In this document: positions 55,089 to 63,822 of the stretch, one piece after another
How positions within the stretch are numbered: position 1 is the stretch's first letter
Layout of the letters: the number at the start of each line of letters is the position of its first letter
NCBI GenBank assembly: GCA_963769115.1
Contig: CAVYKN010000020.1
Span: forward strand, 433,436-497,435
DNA length: 64,000 nt
DNA from: DASTFY01 sp963769115
GTDB taxonomy: Bacteria; Actinomycetota; Acidimicrobiia; Acidimicrobiales; Ilumatobacteraceae
Direction of reading: 5' to 3'
The notes under the pieces: generated by a model
The model's database searches: none
What the model was told of the DNA's origin: nothing
What the model saw: the letters and a program-made list of their open reading frames with translations, nothing else
Translations under genes and position numbers: made by a program

Positions 55089-55144
55089 GGGCGCGAGGGT
55101 TGTCACCAGGACGACCCAGCGGTACCGTACTCACTCCAACTCGC

Positions 55145-55221
<77 letters not shown>

Positions 55222-55236
55222 AGAAACACCAGCTCA

Positions 55237-55268
55237 GAGGCCCTTCCTGGATCAACAGGGAGGGCCTC
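55237..55268 (+). terminator. Terminator of tRNA-fMet
   Basis: GAGGCCCTTCCTG and CAGGGAGGGCCTC pair over 13 bp (one G-T) around GATCAA, followed by TTGCT, 15 bp past the tRNA. Confidence 0.8.
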
Positions 55269-55292
55269 TTGCTATCTCGACGTACCCCGGGC

Positions 55293-55390
55293 GATCCGCC
55301 GCCGCCTGTGCTGGCCCGGTCATAGTGGACATGTTGGCTCCGGTAGGTGGGTGACGCTTCACGATCCGCCGCCGCCGATCCGCCGCCGCC
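55293..55390. repeat. Three direct repeats GATCCGCCGCCGCC
   Basis: The 14-mer is at 55293, 55363 and 55377 (the last two in tandem) near the left end of the element. They could be recombinase or regulator sites; function unknown. Confidence 0.45.
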
Positions 55391-55429
55391 CACTCCGGTC
55401 CGCTCAATCCGGTGTGCGAGCCCGGTTGG

Positions 55430-55644
55430 GTTCGCCCAGGACGGTGACGCCGTCTTGTTGCGCGGCGACCTCGCCGCCCGGCAGTTCGTCGCGCGTTCTG
55501 GCATCGCGACGGTGTCGTCATCGCGCCCTGAACGTCAACGTCTGGGACATCGTCGAGGACCTCAAGGCGGTCGTCGCCTCCGGCCAGGAGGTCGACCTCG
55601 ATCGCCTCGCCGATCCTGTCGTCGGGCTTGGCGACCTTGTCTGA
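55430..55644 (+). pseudogene. Small ORF of unknown function, frameshifted
   Basis: FAQDGDAVLLRGDLAARQFV and ARSGIATVSS in one frame are followed by LNVNVWDIVEDLKAVVASGQ and EVDLDRLADPVVGLGDLV in another, ending at 55644. The shift near 55512 has the same sign as those in the core genes. A start codon is not evident. The end has the look of a small toxin-antitoxin-type protein, but I do not recognise it. Confidence 0.35.
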
Positions 55645-55670
55645 CGAGGCGCCGTTACTGACACCTCGGC

Positions 55671-57086
55671 TCAATCCGGAGAGATGTCTCCTTGCGGACG
55701 GCGATCAGGCGGTGCCTCAAAGGTCCAGTCGGGTCGCTTGTACCAGAACGTCTCGTCGTAGGTCGCTTGTCCGTTGGCGAGGTCGACCAGCTTGGGGATC
55801 GGCAGCTTGCGGGGCCGTGGGCAGCGGCCGAGCTCGATGTGCTCGGCGAACTCCTCGGGGAAGGCGCGCAGCACGCTGCTGACCATTGCTTGCTCCTCGA
55901 CGGCGAGGTAGCACCGGTTGCCGTCGGTGACCCGTTCGAGCCAGTGGCTGATCCGGCCCAGGTCGTCGTCACTGCCCGCACCGGTGGCCAGCCGCTCGAG
56001 GTGCCCGGTGATCGCACCCGAGCCGATCTTGCATGGCGGGCATTGGCCGCACGACTCGATGTAGAGGAAGCGGGACAGCTGGTAGGCGACGTCGACCAGG
56101 CAGGCGGTGTCGTCGTAGACGATGAAGCCGGCGGCTCCCATACCGCTGCCGATGGCGGTGAAGCCTTCGTAGCTCAGCGGAGTGTCGAGGTCCGCCGCCG
56201 TGACGACCGGGTTGGCGACCCCGGAGAACACGGCCTTGACCTGGCGGCCGGGCGCGGCGCCGCTGCCGACGGCGTCGATGACCGCCCGCAGCGTTGTGCC
56301 GAGCTCGACCTCGCCCACGTCGGGCGCGACCACGTCGCCGACGACGGTGGCCACGATGGTGCCGGGCGACTCGGCGGTGCCCATCGATCGGAACCAGGTA
56401 GGCCCCCGGGCGAGGATGTGGGGCACGTTGGACAGGGTCTCGACGTTGTTGACCAGCGTGGGGTTCGGGCCCGCCCGAGACCCGGAGCGAGGTGTCGCTT
56501 CCCATCCGAGCTGGGGGTCGGTGGCGAACAGCCCGTGCTCGTAGGGCGGGAACCAACGGGGGAGCGGCGGCTTGCCCTCGATCACCTCGAGCATCGCCTT
56601 CTCCTCGCCGAACAGGTATTCGTCGGGACCCGCGACGATCGTGACCGTGCAGTCCGGGCAGATGCCTGCCGCCTGGAACTCCTGCACCGCTCGGGTGATC
56701 GCCGCGTGCTCACGCTCGAAGCTGCGCTTGAGGCAGATGAACGCTTCGTCGGCCCCGACGGCGAAGGCGGCGATGATGACGCCTTCGACGAGCTGGTACG
56801 GGTTGGCTCGCAGCAAGGCTCGGTCCTTGAACGTGCCCGGCTCGCCCTCCGCGCCGTTGCACACCACGTACCGCCGGGTCCCGGCTTGGGACGCGATGCT
56901 CCGCCACTTCCGCCCGGTGGGGAACCCGCCTCCCCCACGGCCCCGCAATCCCGAGGTGGTGACGGCCTCGACGGTGGCGCCGGCGCCGATCGTCTGGGCG
57001 CGTTGGATCCCGAGGCCGCCCGTCTCGGTTGCCAGATAGGCGTCGAGCGACGTGATCGGCTCACTGGGAAGGAGGAAGGTCGGCAT
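55671..57086 (-). CDS. NuoF/HoxF/FdsB-like NAD(H)-binding flavoprotein
   Basis: A 471-residue complex-I 51-kDa-type subunit. NADH/FMN site: TTSGLRGRGGGGFPTGRKW and VVCNGAEGEPGTFKDRALL; iron-sulfur cluster: YIESCGQCPPCKIGSGAI with a fourth Cys in DGNRCYLAVEEQAM. It feeds or takes electrons from NAD(H) in complex I, NAD-dependent formate dehydrogenases or hydrogenases. It is alone here: no 24-kDa or catalytic subunit neighbours it, so it is not part of a nuo operon. It lies inside the element in tRNA-fMet. Partner with the FdhD-dependent formate dehydrogenase is inference. Confidence 0.88.
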   Translation of the reverse strand: MPTFLLPSEPITSLDAYLATETGGLGIQRAQTIGAGATVEAVTTSGLRGRGGGGFPTGRKWRSIASQAGTRRYVVCNGAEGEPGTFKDRALLRANPYQLVEGVIIAAFAVGADEAFICLKRSFEREHAAITRAVQEFQAAGICPDCTVTIVAGPDEYLFGEEKAMLEVIEGKPPLPRWFPPYEHGLFATDPQLGWEATPRSGSRAGPNPTLVNNVETLSNVPHILARGPTWFRSMGTAESPGTIVATVVGDVVAPDVGEVELGTTLRAVIDAVGSGAAPGRQVKAVFSGVANPVVTAADLDTPLSYEGFTAIGSGMGAAGFIVYDDTACLVDVAYQLSRFLYIESCGQCPPCKIGSGAITGHLERLATGAGSDDDLGRISHWLERVTDGNRCYLAVEEQAMVSSVLRAFPEEFAEHIELGRCPRPRKLPIPKLVDLANGQATYDETFWYKRPDWTFEAPPDRRPQGDISPD

Positions 57087-57230
57087 CAGCGCAGTGTCCT
57101 ATCCGAATGTGGCATCTGAGGCTCGGCGAGGGACCTCGGCGATGGGCGCGGGGAGGTCTGGCGGGGCGTTGCGAATCGCGAGTATCGCTCGTCGGCTCTG
57201 CTCGGCCGAGCCCCGCAGCGTGCTGCCGAG

Positions 57231-58080
57231 CTGCTCGACGGGCCGCACCGACCCGGCAAGACGCTCGCGGTTCTGACGGCAACGTCTACGAACTCGCCGC
57301 CGCCGCGACCCTTTTGCGTGGGTGGACGCCAACGGCCTGCTGGACCGGTCCATGATCGAGCGGGTGTGCGCCGAGTCAGCCACCTCGCCTGCGCACGTCG
57401 CTTCGGACACCGGCAGGCGTCGATCGCCGCGGTCGTTGCGGCACTCGCCTATCGGAGGGGCAATCGCGTGGTATGGGAAAGACGATCTCGAGGAGGAGGA
57501 GCCGAATCATGTACATCGAGGCACATCAGGATCCGTTGTCGGCGAAGATGTCGTTGTCTGGTAGCAGAATCAGCGGGACGCGTGGGGTGATCTGCCGAAC
57601 TACACGCCTGCGGTCGCGTCTCGGCCGGACGTTGCCCAAACTTGGAATTCGCTCAGCGACGCTCGCAGAGGGCACATGGAGCGTAGGCGGTTCGAGCTCG
57701 TCACCATCGCCGCCGCTCGCCCGTGCCGCTCGCCAGGATCGACGAGGTCGAGGGCGAGCTCCGCGAGATCGTCGACATGTTGCGGCGCCCGGACCGTTAC
57801 CGGCGACGCTCAATCAGATCCTGACCGAATGGACTTGTTCACGGGATCCGAGGGCGTGATCGTGGTCGCGGCGACGAATCGCCCTGAGATCCTCGGACCC
57901 GGCGCTGCTGCGGCCGGGTCGCTTCAACCGGGGAGCTTCGTCAACCCGCCGGATGCATAGGGCAGGCAGGCGATCCTGCGCATCCGTTCCCGCAGCGTGA
58001 AGCTGGCTCCGGAGGTCGACCTCGAGAAGCTCGCCGCCAATACTCTGGGATGACCGGCGGACCTCCGCAACCTCGTGAAC
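57231..58080 (+). pseudogene. Rearranged remnants of an FtsH-like AAA protease
   Basis: Pieces of a classical FtsH in the wrong order: a P-loop-like LLDGPHRPGKTLA at 57231; ARIDEVEGELREIVDMLRR at 57732, which belongs upstream of the P-loop; TLNQILTE directly after it, skipping about 110 residues; GSEGVIVVAATNRPEIL; PALLRPGRFNR in another frame; and ILRIRSRSVKLAPEVDLEKLAA at 57970, then a TGA where LGMTGADL is expected. The zinc-protease domain is absent. It is non-functional and unrelated in detail to the intact gene at 29859. Confidence 0.7.
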
Positions 58081-58288
58081 GAGAACGCTCATCCTGAGAC
58101 TGCCGCCGCGACGCGCAGCCGCCCGAGAAGGCTCATTTGGGCGCCCGCAACGTACGCGTCCCCGAACGTCAGGCTGACGTGAGGGGCTCCGTGCCGGCGA
58201 CCGCGTCCGCGGCGCTGTAGCCCCCGGTGTGTCGGCCGGCCGAACCCGTCGCAGGCGAGCCGTGGGTGCGACCCGATTCCGAACCGGC

Positions 58289-58308
58289 GATGTACCAACG
58301 ATGTACCA
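58289..58308. repeat. Paired GATGTACCA repeats, left pair
   Basis: GATGTACCA at 58289 and 58300 (11 bp apart), 110-130 bp left of the right attachment copy. The same 9-mer pair recurs at 58521-58539. Confidence 0.5.
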
Positions 58309-58417
58309 CGCCAACGGAAACAGAGGGGAACAGCAGGGAACAGGGGAGACTTGACCGGGCACCCTGACCAGGGGAAAACTGGCGTCTACCGGGAAGAACG
58401 CCTCGATCTGGTTGCGT

Positions 58418-58463
<46 letters not shown>

Positions 58464-59061
58464 CGAAAGTCCTGGTCACGGCCTATTCCGGACCAGGGCT
58501 TCGTCGTTGCTGGGCCGGCCGATGTACCACGATGTACCATGGTTGTGCGCGAATGCCCTGGTGATCTACGACCATCCGTCGGATTACTTGGCGCGCAACT
58601 CACGCTCGATGAAGGGCCGCAGACCCGCGCCAAGCGACTGGATACCTGCGCCCACTCGTTGATGATTTGTCAGTGCCAGTCGGTCTTCGTGATGTAGCTA
58701 GAGAGCGGATAGTCGAGGCGGTCGGGGGCACGAATGACGGATGAGGATTGACCGAAAGCTCATTGGCAACTGCCTCGGCGAGGTATTGAAGACCTCCGTC
58801 GTCTTTGAAATTAGGCCAGTCAGCCACCTCGTCGCTCACTACAGCAGCCGGCCTTGGCCGTGATCAGTTGGGTGGCTGGTGGCCGCTGAGCGTTCTAGCT
58901 CTGGCCATGCAGTGACGAGCGCGTTGTACCGCTTGGCTGCGTGGTGAGGTTGGCGCGACAGTGATCCCTGGCACCACCGGCACAACCGGCCCGTGCGGTC
59001 CGACATCGCTGAGAAGCCCGGCGCAGAACGCCCCCGAAGCACCGTCTACTCTGTCGCTGGC
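58464..59061. other. Region without a convincing gene
   Basis: Contains the second GATGTACCA pair (58521-58539) and a minus-strand ORF, 58600-58839 (79 residues, MSDEVADWPNFKDDGGLQYL), without recognisable domain or neighbours. Lower GC than the left of the window. I see no RNA gene. Confidence 0.5.
58521..58539. repeat. Paired GATGTACCA repeats, right pair
   Basis: GATGTACCA at 58521 and 58531 (10 bp apart), 58-76 bp right of the right attachment copy. With the left pair they flank the 46-bp core like arm-type sites of a tyrosine recombinase. Confidence 0.5.
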
Positions 59062-60762
59062 ATGACTTCGCAGTCTTCGTCGGGCCAGGATGCGGGGCGG
59101 CTGGCACCGGCACCCGAGATGTATGCGCCGCTACTGCACGGCGAGGAATCCGCCGGCGCGGCGTTGGCTGCGAGCGAACAGATGCTTTTCAGCTTGATGC
59201 ACTCACTGACCAACGCCGTGTTCTGGAAGGACCGCGACTCGTGCTATCTGGGGTGCAACCACGTGTTCTCGTCCTTCGCCGGATTCGACTCGTCGATCCT
59301 GCTCGGCAAGTCCGATCGCGACATGCCGTGGGCAGATGATCCGGAGTTCAACTCCGAGTGGTTCATCGATTGGGATCGCGCGGTGCTCGACAGCGGCGAG
59401 CCGAAGTTCGGAATTCTCGAGCGGCTTCGCCGCGCTGATGGCGAGGAGCGTTGGATCGAGACGAACAAGGTGCCCTTGCGTGGGATCGACGGCGATGTGA
59501 TCGGCGTTCTCGGGACGTTCAAGGACGTCACCGACCGACATCAGGCCGAAGATGAATTGCAGCGCACCCTAGGGGACCTTGATGAACGAGTGCGCCTGCG
59601 CACGAACGATCTGCTGCGGTCCAACGAGACACTTCGGCGCGAGGTCGAGTTCCGTATCCGTCTGCAGTCCGAGGAGCGCGAGCAGCGGGCGTACGCGGAA
59701 GCATTGCGTGACACCGCTGCGGCAATGTCAAAAACGTTTGACATCGATGCGGTGACCGAGCACACCCTCGAAGGCGTCGAGCGGCTGATCTCGAACGACC
59801 TCGCGGCGATCGTGCTCGCCGATGCATCCGGTCGATGCGAACTCACCCTGCACCGCGGCGGCTTCGGCTACCTTCCGGAGAGCACCGGCGTCGTCGATCG
59901 TGACATCGAATCCCTCACCGTCATCGAGCGTGTCAAGCACCGCGAGGGGCCTGTCATCGTCGACCAACCGGGTCACGCGTTCGGCCCGGCGGGGTCAACG
60001 GTCGGGGCACGCATGCAGGTCGCCGACCGGTTGATCGGCTACTTGGTGGTCGAGAGCGCCACCCCCGGCTTCTTCACGGTCGATCACGCTGACCGGCTCG
60101 GGGCGATCGCTGACCAGGCCGGCGCCGCACTGTCCAACTCGCAACTGGCTCGCCGGGTCTCCGAGCTGGCCGCGACCGAGGAACGCCAACGCCTTGCTCG
60201 CGATCTGCACGATGCGGTGAATCAGACGTTGTGGACCGCGGCGCTCACCGCTGAGTCCCTGCTCAACGACATCGACCCGGATTCGGAGTTGTTCCATCGC
60301 GCCGACCGTCTGCGGCAGCTCAATCGTGGCGCACTGGCGGAGATGCGCTCACTGCTCCTCGAGCTACGGCCCTATGAGCTGGCCGACGTCGACCTCGCTC
60401 AACTCATCACCCATCTGCTCGACGCCCTCGAGTGCCGGCGCACGCTCGACGTCACCGCCGCTCTCGATCCGGTTCGTCTCGACCCGGACGTCCACGTCGC
60501 GTTCTACCGGATCGCACAGGAGTCGCTCGGCAACGTGGCCCAGCATGCGAATTCCCGGTCGCTGGCGGTCCGCCTCGTTGCCGGACCGCCCGTGGAACTG
60601 TGCATCGCCGACGACGGTGCCGGGTTCGATCCTGACCAGGTAGCGGGCGGCCATCTCGGACTCAGGATCATGAGCGAACGCGCGCAGGCCGTCGGAGCGG
60701 TGTTCTCGGTGAACAGCGCTCCAGGCCAGGGCACCTCGATCCGAGTGCGGTTCGATCCGTGA
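59062..60762 (+). CDS. PAS-GAF sensor histidine kinase (HisKA_3 type)
   Basis: From ATG 59062, 566 residues and no membrane segment. PAS (about residues 30-160): NAVFWKDRDSCYLGCNHVF, GVLGTFKDVTDRHQAEDEL. A coiled linker follows, then GAF (about 215-355). The phospho-acceptor His is in ARDLHDAVNQTLWTAAL near residue 382; the ATPase has QESLGNVAQHANSRS, CIADDGAGFDPDQ and GGHLGLRIMSERAQAV. Its TGA overlaps the GTG of the response-regulator gene by four bases. The PAS ligand is unknown. The adjacent transporter suggests nutrient sensing, which is inference. An upstream ATG (58993) would add 23 residues. Confidence 0.9.
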   Translation: MTSQSSSGQDAGRLAPAPEMYAPLLHGEESAGAALAASEQMLFSLMHSLTNAVFWKDRDSCYLGCNHVFSSFAGFDSSILLGKSDRDMPWADDPEFNSEWFIDWDRAVLDSGEPKFGILERLRRADGEERWIETNKVPLRGIDGDVIGVLGTFKDVTDRHQAEDELQRTLGDLDERVRLRTNDLLRSNETLRREVEFRIRLQSEEREQRAYAEALRDTAAAMSKTFDIDAVTEHTLEGVERLISNDLAAIVLADASGRCELTLHRGGFGYLPESTGVVDRDIESLTVIERVKHREGPVIVDQPGHAFGPAGSTVGARMQVADRLIGYLVVESATPGFFTVDHADRLGAIADQAGAALSNSQLARRVSELAATEERQRLARDLHDAVNQTLWTAALTAESLLNDIDPDSELFHRADRLRQLNRGALAEMRSLLLELRPYELADVDLAQLITHLLDALECRRTLDVTAALDPVRLDPDVHVAFYRIAQESLGNVAQHANSRSLAVRLVAGPPVELCIADDGAGFDPDQVAGGHLGLRIMSERAQAVGAVFSVNSAPGQGTSIRVRFDP

Positions 60763-61379
60763 CCCGAACCACCGTGATCGTCGTCGACGACCATGACCTC
60801 CTGCGCGAAGGCGTGAGCGCCTGTCTCGCCCGGTTCGACGACCTCGAGGTGATCGGCGAGGCCGGTTCGGGCGAAGCTGCATTGACGGTCGTCGCCGACC
60901 TCCAGCCCGACGTCGTGGTGATGGACCTCGTGATGCCCGGGATCGGAGGTGTCGAGGCGATCCGGCAGCTGCGAGCCACCCACGACGCCCTGGGAATCGT
61001 CGCATTGTCGTCCTTTTCCGATGCAGAGCGCGTCCGCGAAGTGATCGACGCCGGCGCCAACGGCTACCTCGTGAAGTCGGTCGACGCAGAATCGCTCGCT
61101 CTCGCGGTGCGCAGCGCCGCCGCCGGACACGGCATCTACTCCCCGCAGGTCACACGATCACTCCTCGATCGCGCCGATGCCGCCAATCGGTCTCCGTTGA
61201 CGTCGCGCGAGCGGGAACTCGCGCGGCTCATGGCCGAGGGCAAGACGAATGCCGAGATCGCCAACGCGCTCCACCTGAGTGTTTTCACCGTCAAGAACCA
61301 CGTGAGCAGCATCCTGATGAAGCTGCAGGTGCGCACCCGTACCGAAGCGACCGCCCTGCTGCTCCGATCACGGGACTGA
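60759..61379 (+). CDS. NarL-family response regulator
   Basis: A 206-residue regulator coupled by GTGA overlap to the PAS-GAF kinase. Receiver: VIVVDDHDLLREGV, phospho-Asp in DVVVMDLVMPGIGGVEAI, LSSFSDAERVREV and YLVKSVDAES. C-terminal HTH: LTSREREL and RLMAEGKTNAEIANALHLSVF then KNHVSSILMKLQVRTRTEA. It is a second DevR/NarL-type system in the window, distinct from that at 2734. Target promoters probably include the transporter operon 134 bp downstream. Confidence 0.92.
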   Translation: MTRTTVIVVDDHDLLREGVSACLARFDDLEVIGEAGSGEAALTVVADLQPDVVVMDLVMPGIGGVEAIRQLRATHDALGIVALSSFSDAERVREVIDAGANGYLVKSVDAESLALAVRSAAAGHGIYSPQVTRSLLDRADAANRSPLTSRERELARLMAEGKTNAEIANALHLSVFTVKNHVSSILMKLQVRTRTEATALLLRSRD

Positions 61380-61512
61380 CGTCGGGCGTCCGGGCGATCG
61401 CGCGCTGGCGTAGTTCTTTCAGCCCCCCTCCTACGAACCGCCGTGCGTCGCTCGCGCGGCCCTTTCGGTGCCCGAGCGCGACCACTACCGTGATGGACGG
61501 GGGAGGGGTTCC

Positions 61513-62622
61513 GTGTCTGAGGTCGTCACCGAAGATGTTCCCCGACTGAGGCTCGGTGCCTTCCGACTCACGCCGACACAGATTCGGCGGGTTCGGAAAC
61601 TGCCGCTGATCCTGGTCGGGCTGGTCATCACATTGGCCGTCGTGTGGGTCCTGTTCCTCGCGGACCGGACGTGGACCGCCGACACGTCGGCGGGAGCTGC
61701 GATCGACGAGCCGGGACAATTCGTCGTCACGCTGCTCGACGGGCTGACGTTCGCCGGCCTCCTGTTCGTCGTCGCGTCCGGCTTCACCCTCATCTTCGGG
61801 CTGATGCGCACGGTCAACATGGCTCACGGCGCGTTCTTCCTCCTCGCCGCCTACGTCGCGATCGACCTGCAGCAGACGATGGTCGGCAAGACCAGGAACA
61901 TCGAACCGGGCGACGTCTCGATGCTCCAGTGGATCGTTCCGCTCCTGGTCGGAGCGCTCGTGGTCGCCGTGTTGGGTGTGGTGATGCAGCAGCTGTTCCT
62001 GCGCTGGAACCAGGGACAGGATCTCCGCCAAGCCATCATCACGATCGCGGTGACGGTCATTCTCGCCGATCAGATGCTGTACCAGTACGGCGGTCTCGCC
62101 AAGAAGATGGTGTGGCCCGGCGATGTCGTGCACTTCACCACCATCTTCGGTCAGCGCTACGCATCGAGCCGACTGTTCATGCTCGCCATCTCCGTCGTCG
62201 TCGGCATCGTGCTGTGGCTCTGGCTCAACCGAACCCGAATGGGCATGGTCATCCGTGCCGGCGTCGACGACAAGGACATGGTCCGAGCACTGGGCATCAA
62301 TGTCGCCGTCGTGTTCGGCATCACGTTCTTCGTCGGCGCCTTCCTCGCCGGAATGGGCGGCTCGATGGGGGCGTCCTTCGCCGGAGTGGCGCTCGGGACG
62401 GACGGGCAGTGGCTCCTGAACTCCCTGATCGTGGTGATCATCGGGGGCCTCGGCTCGGTCAAGGGTGCCGTTGCCGGGTCGCTGCTCTACGGCATGGTCA
62501 CGGCCTTCTCGCCCGCCTATCTGCCGTCCGACTACACCTTCTATTCGATCATCTTCACCTTCGTGATCCTTGCCGTGGTGCTCGCGGTACGGCCGAATGG
62601 CCTGTTCGGGCGGAGGGAGTGA
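61513..62622 (+). CDS. livH: Branched-chain amino acid/urea ABC transporter permease, LivH type
   Basis: GTG at 61513 behind GGGGAGGGG gives 369 residues. After a cytoplasmic N terminus and a first helix (LPLILVGLVITLAVVWVLFL), the LivH core has GLLFVVASGFTLIFGLMRTVNMAHGA, eight or more membrane segments, GVDDKDMVRALGINVAVVFG (contact loop for the ATPase) and VVIIGGLGSVKGAVAGSLL. It overlaps the livM gene by four bases. Substrate may be branched-chain amino acids, urea or amides. Confidence 0.9.
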   Translation: MSEVVTEDVPRLRLGAFRLTPTQIRRVRKLPLILVGLVITLAVVWVLFLADRTWTADTSAGAAIDEPGQFVVTLLDGLTFAGLLFVVASGFTLIFGLMRTVNMAHGAFFLLAAYVAIDLQQTMVGKTRNIEPGDVSMLQWIVPLLVGALVVAVLGVVMQQLFLRWNQGQDLRQAIITIAVTVILADQMLYQYGGLAKKMVWPGDVVHFTTIFGQRYASSRLFMLAISVVVGIVLWLWLNRTRMGMVIRAGVDDKDMVRALGINVAVVFGITFFVGAFLAGMGGSMGASFAGVALGTDGQWLLNSLIVVIIGGLGSVKGAVAGSLLYGMVTAFSPAYLPSDYTFYSIIFTFVILAVVLAVRPNGLFGRRE

Positions 62623-63767
62623 GCGACGTGGACGACGCACCGACCACGTCCCACTCACGCCGATCGGTGTCGGCGCGCAGCGCAGCCGTGGCTGTGGCCT
62701 GCGCGTTCCTGGTGCTGCTCCCCGCGTTCGGGTCGGACTTCTTCGTCGACTTCGTCATGACCCGAGCGCTCATGCTCGGCCTCGCCGCTTCGACCATCGT
62801 CTTCCTCTCCGGGTATGGCGGCATGACATCTCTCGCGCAGTGGCTCATCTTCGGGGTCGCGGGATTCGCCGTCGGCAACATCGTCGCCGAGAGCGGACGA
62901 GGCATGAAGTTGGGCTGGGCGCCGTGGACCGCGGTGCCGATCGCACTCACCGTCGCCACGGTGCTCGCCTTGGTCCTCGGGTTGCTCTCCGCACGATCGA
63001 CCGGCATCTACTTCTTGATGCTGACGCTCACGTACGCCGTGATCGGCTTCTACTTCTTCGGTCAGGTCACCACGTTCTCCGGCTTCGGCGGCATGACGGG
63101 AATCGATGCTCCCGCGTTCTTCCTCGACCAGCCGAAGCGTCTGTACTACGCCGCGCTGGTCCTCTCGGTGCTCGCCTACGCGGGATTCCGTGCGATCGCC
63201 CGCACGCCGTTCGGGATGGCGCTGCAGGGTGTCCGGGACGACCCGGTCCGGATGGCGTCACTCGGGTTCAACGTCCAGCTCCACCGCACGCTCGCGTTCA
63301 CCCTAGCGGGGTTCGTGGCCGGAGCTGCCGGTGTGCTCAACATCTGGTGGAACGGACAGATCGACCCGACCTCGATCGGCATCGGCCCGTCGCTCGACCT
63401 GTTCATCATCGCCGTGATCGGCGGCATCATGCACCTCGAAGGCGCCTGGCTCGGAGCGTTCGTGTTCGTCGGTGCCAACATCTACCTCCGCGACATCCCG
63501 CTCGTCGGTCGCCTCGGCGGAGTTTTCGAGGACCGCCTGCTGGCCGCGGAACGCTTCAACACCGTCATCGGCGTGCTGCTCCTCGTGATCATGTTGGTCT
63601 CCCCCGATGGCCTCGCCGGCATCATCGTTCGAGCCCGCAACGCTCTCTCGCACTCGGTCGGCCGCGGATCAAGGGACGGGTCGACGCTCGACACTCCACC
63701 GACACAGGTCGCGACGCCACCGGGCTCGTCGACCGTGTCACCTGGCCAACCACCGGTCGGACCATGA
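62619..63767 (+). CDS. livM: Branched-chain amino acid/urea ABC transporter permease, LivM type
   Basis: GTG 62619 (GTGA overlap with livH); 382 residues. LMLGLAASTIVFLSGYGGMTSL and QWLIFGVAGFAVGNIVAE begin the LivM core; FGMALQGVRDDPVRMASLGF is the ATPase contact loop; LDLFIIAVIGGIMHLEGAWLGA follows. The Ser/Thr/Pro-rich tail after residue 340 is atypical. A lipoprotein follows at 63823, probably the receptor of the same system; ATPase genes are not in the window. Confidence 0.9.
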   Translation: MSDVDDAPTTSHSRRSVSARSAAVAVACAFLVLLPAFGSDFFVDFVMTRALMLGLAASTIVFLSGYGGMTSLAQWLIFGVAGFAVGNIVAESGRGMKLGWAPWTAVPIALTVATVLALVLGLLSARSTGIYFLMLTLTYAVIGFYFFGQVTTFSGFGGMTGIDAPAFFLDQPKRLYYAALVLSVLAYAGFRAIARTPFGMALQGVRDDPVRMASLGFNVQLHRTLAFTLAGFVAGAAGVLNIWWNGQIDPTSIGIGPSLDLFIIAVIGGIMHLEGAWLGAFVFVGANIYLRDIPLVGRLGGVFEDRLLAAERFNTVIGVLLLVIMLVSPDGLAGIIVRARNALSHSVGRGSRDGSTLDTPPTQVATPPGSSTVSPGQPPVGP

Positions 63768-63822
63768 CTCCGTATTCGGCGATCTCAACAATGCAACACA
63801 CCAACCACAGGGGGATCAACTC

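Noticed and set aside
57511..57859. ORF with a good ribosome-binding site (AGGAGGAGG) starting MYIEAHQDPLSAK
   Set aside because: After the first residues it runs out of frame over FtsH fragments (ends TLNQILTE...); it is read-through of debris, although the start may be a relic of a real gene.
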